Assembly: GCA_041163745.1 (NCBI GenBank)
Contig: JBEAQU010000087.1
Coordinates: 1 to 64,000, forward strand
Direction of reading: 5' to 3'
DNA: 64,000 nucleotides
DNA from: UBA6168 sp041163745
GTDB lineage: Bacteria > Bacteroidota > Bacteroidia > Chitinophagales > Saprospiraceae
Under the pieces are notes generated by a model. It saw nothing but the letters and a program-made list of their open reading frames with translations, did not search any database and was not told the origin of the DNA. Every line of letters starts with the position of its first letter. The first letter of the stretch is position 1. A program made the position numbers and the translations under genes. This document shows positions 11,201 to 16,629 of this stretch, one piece after another.

Positions 11201-13244
11201 GGACGGAGACCACCAGCGGCATCGCCATTCCGTCGTAACAGACCGTATCCGCCACGGCGACCGGGGCGGAGGAGATGACCACCGTGGCGACCATACTGGA
11301 ACTGGGCTGTTCCTGAGCCAGGCTGTTGCGGGCGCCTTCCACCTGGGCGGTGGTGTTGGTCGGCATACAGTTGTCCAGCACCCGGAAGGAAATCGTCAGC
11401 GAAGTGCTGCCGCCGGCGGCGGCCAGGCTGCCGATATGGGTCCAGGCGACCTCGTCGTAATTCAGGGCGCTGGGTGTCAGCGAGGCGGAGACATACTGCA
11501 GGCAGTTCTGGTCGTACTCCATATGCAGCGGCACCTCCGTCATGGTGTTGGCGCTGCTGTTGGTCACGACGACTGTGAAGGTAAGGGTGTCTCCGACAAG
11601 ATAGGGGCCGCTCGCGGGCGCCGTAAGCGTATTGGTCACGGAAAGCGAGGGGGAACCGACCGAGAGCGTGGTGGAAAGGGAGTCCTTTACCAAAGGGGTC
11701 TCGGTTCCTTCCGTCGCCACCGCTTCGAAAGCATAGGTCCCGTTGCCGCCGGATATTGAATATGCGTTTTCATAGGTCTTCAGGCAACCGGTGGCATTCA
11801 CTTCCGTGGAGGCGGTCAGGGAAACCGCCATCGAGGGATCCGAGGAACGGAGGCTCTGCGCAGTGATGTCGTAATCCCCGAAGGGATCGGAGACCGTGGA
11901 GCGGACGTAGACGGTCTGGCCGTCGGAAGCAAGCACGATCGGACTGCCGGCGGGATAGGGAGCGGGATAGACCGACACGGATTCCACCCGGATGAAAGAC
12001 TGCGTTGGCAGGGTGATGGCGGACGGTTTGGTATCCGAGTCGTATTCCAGGTAGAAATCGGTATTCCCCAGGTCGCTGCGGACCAGTAGGAAGAGCTTGT
12101 CACCATTGGGGACAGTCACCGGGCTGCCCAGGGTACCGCTCCAGGTGAGCGAGCCTTCCCCGGCGTCCCAAACGGCCGTGATGTCTTCGAGGATGACGGT
12201 GGCGGCCCCGTTCACATGCCCAAGCTGCATGGTGATGTTGACCGGACTGGTCGGCATGGTGCCGCTGCTGACCACCGCATAAGCCTTGACGGTGACGGGC
12301 TGGCCCGCCGGTATGGTGAATTCCCCGCAAAGGTCAGGGTCCAGTTCGAAATAAGCCACCTCGTTGGAGTATCCGTTAATCGATACCCCGATGGCGGCCC
12401 ATTCCTGGGAACCACCCGATACGGTCCAAGCCATGGTGGTGGAGCCTTCGCCGACATTCGGGTCGTCTTTGTAACTGGAGCCTACGTTCACATTGTTAGA
12501 TCCGGTAGCGGGAAAGATTTCTGTCTGGGGTGTGGTTTCATTCGGTGAGTTGGCGCCTGTCTTCGCCACGATATCGATGACGAGGTCACCCGGGTTGGAG
12601 GCGACGGCTTGGGACACGGACGTTCCGGTGAAGTTCGCCTGTGCGACGGGACCGAAAGGATCGTCCAGGTTGACATTGATGAAATTGGCGATGCCGAAGG
12701 TAACCTCCAGGTCTCCACCGTTATAGTATACCGTCACAGGTGCCGTGGTGACATCCGGGTTGGCCAGGTACCAAAACTCTACGGTGACGCCAGTGCCGGA
12801 TGTGTTGGACTGGGAGGCCAGGCGCACGAGATGCTGGGAACCGAAAGTGATGGAATCGATGTCAACGGCGCCGTTGACCCGATAACCGACCGAAGCCGTC
12901 AGCAGTCGGTCCGCACCGGCTGCCACCGTGTAATCGGCGGCGAGGGTCCGGGGGCTGGGCTGGGCATTCGGGCCGGATGTGTAGGAGGCGGAATTGACGA
13001 GGGTGGCCGTATTCTTGACCAGAACCGCCGTTTGTGCCGTGGTGTTGTCCATGTTCGCCACGGGATCCCTCCGGTCCAGCACCTGGGCGGGGTCAGAAAG
13101 ATAAAGGACCTTGTTCACAGTGGTTTGCGCAGTGAGGTCCATGGTGCTCCAAAGAAACAAGCCGAATGGAAGCAGGAACCTGGCGGCCGAAGCCAGGAGT
13201 GTATTCACGCCGAGGCGGCATTCCTGTGTATGGAAAGGATTCAT
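1..13244 (-). CDS. Giant multi-domain surface adhesin (SprB/DUF11/cadherin-like/HYR repeats), 3' end outside window
   Basis: An uninterrupted minus-strand frame encodes at least 4,414 residues and leaves the window before its stop. The ATG at 13244 gives a signal-peptide-like start (basic residue, long hydrophobic stretch, then LTAQ near residue 40). Domains in order, by residue: unique N-terminal region to about 545; DUF11-like 545-650; two cadherin-like domains 650-850; Ig/PKD-like 850-935; SprB repeats 935-1500, one interrupted by a jelly-roll-like domain (1041-1227); six DUF11 repeats 1500-2440; twelve cadherin-like repeats of about 89 residues 2440-3670, one interrupted by a proprotein-convertase P domain (3180-3324); then HYR cassettes to the edge. 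Such proteins are exported cell-surface adhesins, and SprB is the gliding adhesin moved by the T9SS. The C-terminal sorting signal is not visible. It follows the 832-residue repeat protein by 37 bases and is probably cotranscribed. Export by T9SS is inferred. Confidence 0.9.
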   Translation of the reverse strand, partial: MNPFHTQECRLGVNTLLASAARFLLPFGLFLWSTMDLTAQTTVNKVLYLSDPAQVLDRRDPVANMDNTTAQTAVLVKNTATLVNSASYTSGPNAQPSPRTLAADYTVAAGADRLLTASVGYRVNGAVDIDSITFGSQHLVRLASQSNTSGTGVTVEFWYLANPDVTTAPVTVYYNGGDLEVTFGIANFINVNLDDPFGPVAQANFTGTSVSQAVASNPGDLVIDIVAKTGANSPNETTPQTEIFPATGSNNVNVGSSYKDDPNVGEGSTTMAWTVSGGSQEWAAIGVSINGYSNEVAYFELDPDLCGEFTIPAGQPVTVKAYAVVSSGTMPTSPVNITMQLGHVNGAATVILEDITAVWDAGEGSLTWSGTLGSPVTVPNGDKLFLLVRSDLGNTDFYLEYDSDTKPSAITLPTQSFIRVESVSVYPAPYPAGSPIVLASDGQTVYVRSTVSDPFGDYDITAQSLRSSDPSMAVSLTASTEVNATGCLKTYENAYSISGGNGTYAFEAVATEGTETPLVKDSLSTTLSVGSPSLSVTNTLTAPASGPYLVGDTLTFTVVVTNSSANTMTEVPLHMEYDQNCLQYVSASLTPSALNYDEVAWTHIGSLAAAGGSTSLTISFRVLDNCMPTNTTAQVEGARNSLAQEQPSSSMVATVVISSAPVAVADTVCYDGMAMPLVVSVLSNDNDEDGDIASVIVISAANADFSTSVNGSNEVEFTLLDPMPAEDALYTFQYRVTDAQSLRDSAFVTVRYSTTNAAPVAMDDVQTTAQGLAVTKDVLANDTDAEGLLDAASLTISLAPSNGVAAYLGDGVISYTPNAGFYGVDSLRYTISDVACPAGTAASDQATLVITVLDAVYVCADQLDTISIPTLADATSYTWTLPAGAVAVGSTDNDSIVVDWSGLTPGQTYQVCVYGSNDCGDGMQRCQDIYVDVVTVTLTPADIRCRGDLSGSIETTVSTGLSPFTYAWDTGQTAEDIAGLGEGNYNLTVTDNAGCTATASTSIAQPNTNVSITAASVTDATGGVGATNGAIDITVDNGAPLVLTENFDNGTWNAANFGVLTGTGSAASGAYTSTGSTRGPLSSVSNSLLPTPAQPLVFAATLTFTNYDIAFMGIRSDGLNDGAGGEPVNSIYLRIHNFNNGQVNLTDGITSASTNANLTEAFFAPWPVRVRVVITDDGSTVSATLTNLSTSVSHTLSLVTASSAGNRVVLSTTNHSSWDDLSVTAMQYSYAWSQPASTEDITGLVADSYSVTVTDANGCTTTGTYTVDNTAEPITIVSVVHTDVACHGDNSGTIDVAVVGGTAPISYAWSGPPGFVSVNSASLTGLAAGSYTVTVTDGTAATATATATVTEPGSALALSAAKTDITCGGLTDGSIDLTPSGGTLPYAYLWSNGAFSQDLNGLAAGTYTVTVTDGNGCTATASRTVTTPTSLLVAGVVTNTPCDPGNIGQVALTVSGGTPAYTYLWSDASTDDTLSMVAAGTYGVTITDGNGCSAVRSYIVEPVCIGTAKRLTGTPVNNGDGSYTAEYEILVRNEGRVILNNIQLTEDLATQFAVVDSFQVIGTSSSELTVNVGFDGDMDANLLAGSDVLAADDSAYLRLRVKIWPGTALGPVNNSVTASGTSTGGINVSDLSHDGADPDSGTNGSADDLTPTPVTFSESPVIGLAKALTSGPTSNGDGSYDMTFRYILRNLGDVPLRDIQLTDDLSTVFSGASAITINSISSADLAENASFNGTSDQNLLLGTDTMDLNDLDTIDLDITVTPLGAGPYNNTATASGTSPGGTAVNDISQDGTYPDPDNDGVSSDNNDPTPVNFPENPSIAIAKRQLGTPVNNNNGTYDVSFSLLVRNVGDVPLRTVQVTDDMATQFPGATLSAFSVSSTTFTVNASYDGGVTDAAVLAGTDNLAVGAQGTITISFTIAPGNDLTRENQATASALSPFNTSVSDDSHDGLDPDPENDGPTDNMTVTPVVFTEAPEISLAKSLVSNTNNNDGTYTVVYRLILSNTGDVPLSSVQVTDNLATIFSAAADFSVTGLASTGTLVVNGAFSGTGDINLLDAASSTLAYGTTDTITLTVVVAPDDNLGPYENLAVASGTSPAGSTVTDNSTNGVNPDPDRDGNPGNNSVPTPVSFTQAPRIGVAKDITSGPTDQGGGVYEITYRIRLENAGDVPLSDVQVMEDLDATFPAPTTYTVSSVAISTQPASNNLTLEPTYDGSSSKAALLDGDSPLLFGEFALIDLVVQVTANGFGGPYLNTTLGFGTSPSGSIVLDLSQDGTSVDPDLNGPANNSVPTPLVLFENPVIGIAKQVDTIVYNLASGTNDVTFDLVIGNYGDVQLCTLQVFDDVVTQFSTASPLSNFSATDGSILAVNLAWNGTASSNILLPGQCLAVGEKDTIQVSFRFTPSSADTIDNIVLSSGVGPLGGTTTDTSQVGRDPDPTAMNTPNTSNTPTPVVPLISPVATDDLYFTAYDTNVSDDVSSNDTYPVGSTFAFYDSTANGALVLNPDGTFTYDPDAGFAGLDSFRYQVCLPAPNGSVCDSALAVIVVAPNAVGETYYTGFETPVTGDVSDNDVYPTGSSFDNITDPANGSVVFAVNGTFNYTPVAGFSGVDSFRYMVCLPAPNTTVCDTATAVIVVGPQAVDNIYFTAYDTNVSDDVSSNDTYQTGSAFVFYDSTANGALTLNPDGTFTYDPDTGFAGLDSFRYRVCLPAPNGTVCDSALAVVVVAPDAVDDSYYTGYDTPVTGDVSDNDVYPTGSSFDNITDPANGSVVFAVNGTFNYTPVAGFSGLDSFRYVVCLPAPNTTVCDTATAYIVVGVLAVDDMYGTPNDTDISNDVSTNDIYPAGSTFSVITGGDPSDGTLTAFNTDGTFTYNPDAGFEGLDTFTYQVCMPAPNATVCDTAIAVVIVGPFAVNDTVVTAYQTPKTSTVASNDNYPPGSGFDNLTSPANGDVVLSSNGSYIYTPDAGFTGIDSFRYTVCLPYPNNSYCDTATVYIVVGPLAVDNTYFTAYDTNVSDDVSTNDTYPAGAVFAQTDGPSNGTVTFLSNGTFTYDPDAGFTGSMTFPYAVCLAAPYGSVCDSALVTILVGPDAVDDSYATLFGTTISNTIASNDSYPAGSSFAIVDDVDNGTNILYANGAFSYTPASGFTGSDTFRYVICLPSPNNTICDTATAVILVGPNAVNDVYLLSAGFQDCSTTTYSGTPVNIIDNNTVSATLTLSDEGTIQDLNVVSIDITHTWVGDLVISLESPAGTTVTLADSPCGSQDDMLISYDDEAGSGSFPCPPTDGLSYWPTQLLNSFDGEDPNGVWTLYIEDIYWGDQGTLNGWGIQLCYNIPDTLVADVSPNDGFNAGLTFDTIPGTGPSYGTLIAFNPTTGVFSYVPDTEFPGLDQFQYELCLPAPNGTICDTALVTIGGPSATNDYYTTSPGVAVSGDVSQNDGIVSGATFMVTDGVANGNLVLSSDGEFLYVPDPGFNGSDTFTYVLCLPAPNNSICDTAIAVISMGPVAVDDLYLTAYNTAVSGNVSTNDEYPAGSSFFKIADPSNGSMPQGSFNSDGSFTYTPNSGFTGVDTFRYRVCLPAPNGTSCDTALVLIVVGPDAVNDSYTTPYQTPLAADARTNDTVPSDGSFVLIADPANGEVALVPDGNFIYTPDVGYTGQDTFRYAVRMPSPYESLADTAMVVITVQNGCGITCAADASLNTDLNNCSAAFTLTAPTIDNTCIAGTLVYSVTNPDGSVDGPFSTSALTYTFQTGVSQVLWSVTDTLGNLSSCQQEIVVTDNQTPNFTCPSNAAIGTNTPGIGQTGDCYGTHTWNHPLPTDNCAVTTYTYQINGADGNNAGPFDLMVLVQGATSGFINASYDFPVGTSTVLYYMSDDAGNQNGCTFTVTVTDNEQVQFVNCPADTITVALFPGTCEGGATWTVPVAEDNCLVQAVVQISGPEMDSLLPVGFHEVVYVAYDNHIYTDTCRITIEVVDTEGPVIVCPGNLAVETDPGACTWTAPAGSLTPVLAASNCDSSVAFTISGATTASGSDDASGTTFNTGTSTVTYTITETGSGETWTCSFTVTVSDGTAPTITCPPNRDAGTDAGTCEAVVALPLPTTSDNCAGAVTLTYTVNNPDNSTDGPFSSAMNAFNYQLGISQVVWTATDAAGNSSSCSHTVSVVDNEKPLMTCPAPVTIGTNNAGLGDTGDCYGTYAWNHPLPTDNCEIITYVYEIEDAEGVHAGPFDLMPLTQGATAGFISASYNFPVGENTLLYYVTDAAGNTEGCNLTITVYDNEQVDFVNCPVDTFTVALFTNECEGGAIWSIPIAEDNCQVQAVVQISGPTPGTPLSVGVHEIVYVAYDNSIYTDTCRMYIEVVDTEAPVIVCPGNVVVSETDPGTCTWTAPAGSLTPLLTASNCDSVVTYTITGATTASGNNDASGETFNL
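3273..3707 (-). other. Proprotein-convertase P (Homo B) domain inserted in a cadherin-like repeat
   Basis: About 145 residues carry the P-domain hallmarks: ITHTWVGDLVISLESPAGT near the start, a GEDPNGVWTLYIED segment, and a GTLNGWGIQL ending. The flanking residues (AVNDVYLLS before, IPDTLVADVSPND after) are the two halves of one cadherin-like unit, so the P domain sits inside that unit rather than between units. P domains usually accompany secreted subtilisin-type proteases; here no protease domain is attached. Confidence 0.75.
4810..5877 (-). repeat. 534-bp near-identical tandem duplication (two cadherin-like repeats each)
   Basis: Positions about 4810-5343 and 5344-5877 are close copies offset by exactly 534 bases (178 codons, two repeat units). 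The stretches at 4906-5030 and 5440-5564 differ at only a few positions, and 5167 aligns with 5701. The neighbouring units in the array are far more diverged, so this pair of units was duplicated recently. Confidence 0.85.
5950..8745 (-). repeat. Six consecutive DUF11 repeats
   Basis: Six units of about 157 residues start near 8733, 8262, 7790, 7320, 6850 and 6350. Each has an IGLAKxL start, an NxDGSYxxxxxxLRN segment, then GDVPLxxIQLTDDL, and ends in a SxDGxDPDxxxD(N)DPTPVxF linker. This is the DUF11 conserved repeat found in bacterial surface proteins. The sixth unit is the most diverged. Confidence 0.85.
8750..10450 (-). repeat. SprB-type repeats of the giant protein
   Basis: Several units match the SprB pattern ITCxGxxDGSIDLTxSGGTxPYxYxWSNG followed by a GLxAGxYTVTVTDxNGC ending. 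Clear units end near 8760, 8990, 9220, 9480 and 10270. One unit is split by the 561-base insert at 9564-10124. SprB repeats are named for the Flavobacterium johnsoniae gliding adhesin. Confidence 0.85.
9564..10124 (-). other. Jelly-roll-like domain nested in a SprB repeat
   Basis: A 187-residue segment separates the first half of a SprB unit (ending NGAIDITVDNGAP) from its second half (starting YSYAWSQPASTEDITGL). It contains ENFDNGTWNA near its start and a WDDLSVT ending, a pattern typical of secreted lectin/LamG-like jelly-roll domains. The reading frame is continuous across both junctions. The fold assignment is tentative; the split of the repeat is directly visible. Confidence 0.65.
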
Positions 13245-13281
13245 CTTTGTATTTACCGTTTTGGTATGATGTTCATGTTTA

Positions 13282-15780
13282 TCAATCGACGGTCACGCCG
13301 GAGGGCGTGACAGGTGTTTTATTCGGGTTTGCTGTCACGCAGACGGGGGCGCTTTCGCATCCGGCGGGGTCCGTGACAGTCCGGACGCACACCTGGCCTC
13401 CCTGGCTGGTGGTCCAAAGCAATTCGATCTGATGGGTGCCCTGGCCGGAGACCAGGGTGGATCCGTCAGGATGCGTCCAGCTGTAATTGACGGCCGGATT
13501 GTCCGTTACCGTGTATAGTATTCCGGTTTCGCCCACGCAGGCGGACGGGTTGGTGGGTGTTCCTGGCGAGGGTGCCGCACAATCCGGATCGTCGCAGTCT
13601 GTCAGGCCGTCCCCGTCATTGTCAATGCCGTCGTTGCAGATTTCCGGCTCGTAGAGGGAGACGCTGCCTGTGGCCGTGCAACCGTTGTTGTCTGTCACTG
13701 TGACGGAATAGGAGGCCCGGTGGAGGTCCGACAGGTCCTCGGTGACGGCACCGGTGTTCCAAAGGAAGCCGTAGGGGGATGTACCGCCGGAGACGGTCAG
13801 GTCGATGCTGCCGTTGGCGTTCGACGCACCGGTTCCCGGCAAGGGGTTGGAGTCGTCGGTCCCGACCAGGGACAGACTGAGTACGGCCGGTTGGGTGAGC
13901 GTGTAGGAGGCGGTGGATGAACAGCCGTCGGCATCGGTGAGGGTGACGGAGTAGGAACCCGCTGTCAGGTTTCCGATGGCGGCGGTGGTGTTGCCGTTGG
14001 ACCAGCTGAAGGTGAACGGGCCGTTGCCGGCGACCGAGAGGCTGATGCTGCCGTCGTTTCCACCGGCGCAGGATATATTGGAATTGGTCGGGGTGATGGT
14101 GGTGGCCGTACGGGCGGCGACGGTAGCGGTCGCGGTGGAGGTGCAGCCTACGGCATCCGTCACGGTCACATGGTAGGCGCCGGGTGCCAGACCGGTCAGG
14201 GTCTGCAGCCCGTCACCGTCGTTGAGTGTGGTGTTGGTGTAGGCGGAGGGCCCCGTCCATTCGAGATCGTACGGGGCTGTCGCCCCCGAGACTGTCAGGT
14301 CGAGCGATCCGTCGTTTCCGTTGCAGGATATGGTGGAGACCACGGCCGTGCTTTCGAAGAAAGGTTTGGTGGCATCGTACCCAACCGTAACGCTGTAAGG
14401 TTCCACCGGGCATCCGGTAACCAAGGTGACCTCCAGGGTGTATGTGCCGGGCTGGTCCACCGTAATGACCCGTTGGTTTGCCGGACCGACGATGTTGCCG
14501 TCCAGGGTGCTCCAGTTGTAGGTGGCATCGCTTCTTTCCGGGAGGCCGATGAGTTCCGTCGTCGGATTCAGGCAGGATAAAGGAGTTTCCCAGCCGATGG
14601 AGTAGGAAGAGGGCTTGGCCCATGCGTACGGACCGCCGAAGTCCTTCAGCTGGGCAGTGAAGGCCTCGGAGGCCCGCGACTTCACGATGTAGGTCCTGTA
14701 GGGAAAGTCACAGGAATCCGACCCGATGAGGCCGCTGTTCTCCAACCCGTAGGTGGTGAGGTCGAACCCTACTTCGGTCGCATAATATTCCCCGTAGTTA
14801 TCGTTGACCGTGTTGAATTTGGTCCCTTTGTATTTCCAGGGCGGGGCGGTCGGAAGTTCTCCCGCCAGATTGATGTAACCGCAGGCATCATCCATACCGA
14901 CCGGAAGGATGTTCGCATAGCCGTAGAGGGCTGTCTGCCCCGCCCCGTCGAATTCCGATCCGAAGGTGAAAGGGAGGTTTTCAGGAGGGCTTGCGGAGAA
15001 GATGTCGTAGTCCTTCCGGCGGACCCAGATCCGGAGCTCACCTTGCGGCGTGGTTCCGCCGTTGGTCATGGAAATGTTGAAAATGATGTCCCCGAGGCGG
15101 GTGATGTTGCCGGTGCCGTCAAAAGTGAATGCCGTATGCCCCATGTCCGGTCCCCCCGTTGTGAAGCCGGTGGCCTGGGAGAAGGTCACCTCCTCTATGA
15201 AGAATTCGAAGTCCACATAAGCGGAACCGCCGGGTTCCGTCCGAGCAAGGAATCCGTAAAACCAGAGGTTGTCGGTCAGGTAGGGACCGTCCCTCCGCAT
15301 ATGGCCGGCCAAGTCCAGCAGGTCGTTCTTGCCCAGTACGTTGGCCGGCCCGGTCGGCCACACCGCGGGATCCTGTCCGTTCTTACCGGAGGCGACATAG
15401 GAGGTCGAATCGATGAAACCAGTCCCGCCGAAGAAATCCTTGGCGAAAATCGCGTCCACCCAGATGCGGTTGTCGACCCGGCTGAAAATGCCTTCACTCA
15501 TCCGCGCTTCGTACAGCGGGTTTCCGCCGGCAAGCAGCAAGGCTCTGATGGCAGCGGAATCGGTCTCGTCAATCACACCTCTGCCGGTACTGCCCTGGAA
15601 CCAGTCATCCGTATTGGTCGGACTGGCACCGCTTAGGTCACCGAAAGGCAACTGTCCGGAGTACAAGTCGGCTTCGATGCCGAAATTGCCGCCCACGCAA
15701 CCGTTGTTGTCGATGGACTGCGCCCGGACGCTCGGATCGGCAAGCAGTAGACAGGCCGGCAACAGACAGAACCGTAACAT
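13282..15780 (-). CDS. Secreted SprB-repeat protein upstream of the giant adhesin
   Basis: 832 residues from the ATG at 15780. The open frame extends further upstream, but this start gives a signal peptide (MLRFCLLPACLLLADPSVRAQ). Residues 25-470 form a unique domain rich in aromatic and acidic residues, followed by a PKD/Ig-like segment and three to four SprB-type repeats (for example SNISCAGGNDGSISLSVAG). A calcium-binding-like NDGIDNDGDGLTDCDDPDC loop comes next, then a final Ig/PKD-like domain. The stop at 13284-13282 precedes the giant gene by 37 bases in another frame. No T9SS sorting domain is visible at its C-terminus, so its export and anchoring route are unclear. It is probably a cell-surface partner of the giant protein. 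Confidence 0.85.
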   Translation of the reverse strand: MLRFCLLPACLLLADPSVRAQSIDNNGCVGGNFGIEADLYSGQLPFGDLSGASPTNTDDWFQGSTGRGVIDETDSAAIRALLLAGGNPLYEARMSEGIFSRVDNRIWVDAIFAKDFFGGTGFIDSTSYVASGKNGQDPAVWPTGPANVLGKNDLLDLAGHMRRDGPYLTDNLWFYGFLARTEPGGSAYVDFEFFIEEVTFSQATGFTTGGPDMGHTAFTFDGTGNITRLGDIIFNISMTNGGTTPQGELRIWVRRKDYDIFSASPPENLPFTFGSEFDGAGQTALYGYANILPVGMDDACGYINLAGELPTAPPWKYKGTKFNTVNDNYGEYYATEVGFDLTTYGLENSGLIGSDSCDFPYRTYIVKSRASEAFTAQLKDFGGPYAWAKPSSYSIGWETPLSCLNPTTELIGLPERSDATYNWSTLDGNIVGPANQRVITVDQPGTYTLEVTLVTGCPVEPYSVTVGYDATKPFFESTAVVSTISCNGNDGSLDLTVSGATAPYDLEWTGPSAYTNTTLNDGDGLQTLTGLAPGAYHVTVTDAVGCTSTATATVAARTATTITPTNSNISCAGGNDGSISLSVAGNGPFTFSWSNGNTTAAIGNLTAGSYSVTLTDADGCSSTASYTLTQPAVLSLSLVGTDDSNPLPGTGASNANGSIDLTVSGGTSPYGFLWNTGAVTEDLSDLHRASYSVTVTDNNGCTATGSVSLYEPEICNDGIDNDGDGLTDCDDPDCAAPSPGTPTNPSACVGETGILYTVTDNPAVNYSWTHPDGSTLVSGQGTHQIELLWTTSQGGQVCVRTVTDPAGCESAPVCVTANPNKTPVTPSGVTVD

Positions 15781-16629
15781 ACTCCGGATGGCGGCAGAAG
15801 GGCAGTTGCCGACTGAACGGGATGCCCCTCCTTTTCCGACAGACCGGGCGTCGAATGCTGGGTTCGTAGGAAATGATCCCGAACACAGATTACGGAATCG
15901 AAAGCAGGTCGTTTTCATTTCAATAATAAAGTCTTGATCAGCCATGGCGTACCGAATTAGTTACGGAATTCCATTGAATTTGATCGTTTGGTTATGCCCC
16001 GACCATAGTTGGCCGCGTAGTGGATTGCCGTTCAATGCACTGGGAGCAGTCGTGTAAGCGGATTGGTATCAGTAAGATCGAAGATGATTTGGTTGGGCAA
16101 CGCCACCGAACCTCGTATAGGGGCAAATATTGAACCACAATTTCAGGCGCTGTTCGGGACGTTCCTACCGAACGTCCGATATGATGGAGCCTCTTGCGCG
16201 TGGCTGCAGCTACAGTGTTGATTACCAGACTACTGCCAAAATTTGCGAGCTGCTGATAACGATAAATCGCCTTGCAGTTAGCAAATATACCATATTTGTT
16301 CCCACATATCCAAACAATCAGCCCTGGATCTTGTACGCTGGTTTCCAGGCAGTCGAAAGGCACCCTCAGGCTATGTAATTATATTGTTACAAGTGATTTC
16401 ACAAGTAATAATATCATAAATTTTAAGCGTATGTTCACCAATGGGATATCCTTGCAAAAAATCGGCCATATATAAGACTTCGAGTCATCAGGTAGTGATT
16501 TTATTTTATGTATTGAGACAATAAAATCAATTTAAACAAATGAAACGCAGACGACATGGCCATCAAGGGATGATTTGCTGCGGCTGACGGCGGCGGGATC
16601 TTCACAGATGGCTTCCGTTATGGCGGTTG
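15781..16629. other. Intergenic region, about 850 bp
   Basis: No convincing gene. The region is AT-richer than its surroundings between about 16240 and 16540. It holds a good minus-strand promoter candidate near 16282-16314. Short frames here have no recognisable protein features. Confidence 0.6.
16282..16314 (-). promoter_or_regulatory. Candidate Bacteroidota-type promoter for the adhesin operon
   Basis: Read on the minus strand, TATATTTG (16289-16282) matches the -7 consensus TAnnTTTG, with TTTG (16314-16311) 21 bases upstream as the -33 element. Transcription would run towards the 15780 start with a leader of about 500 bases. Prediction from motif only. Confidence 0.4.

Noticed and set aside
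9819..11759. A 646-codon plus-strand frame
   Set aside because: Antisense shadow of the giant adhesin; low-complexity and no family motifs.
13245..13284. A frameshift joining the 832-residue protein and the giant protein
   Set aside because: The downstream frame has its own ATG and signal peptide immediately after a clean stop, so two genes are more likely than one broken gene.
15992..16363. A 123-codon minus-strand frame in the intergenic region
   Set aside because: Mixed composition, no recognisable features, and it spans the promoter-like sequence.
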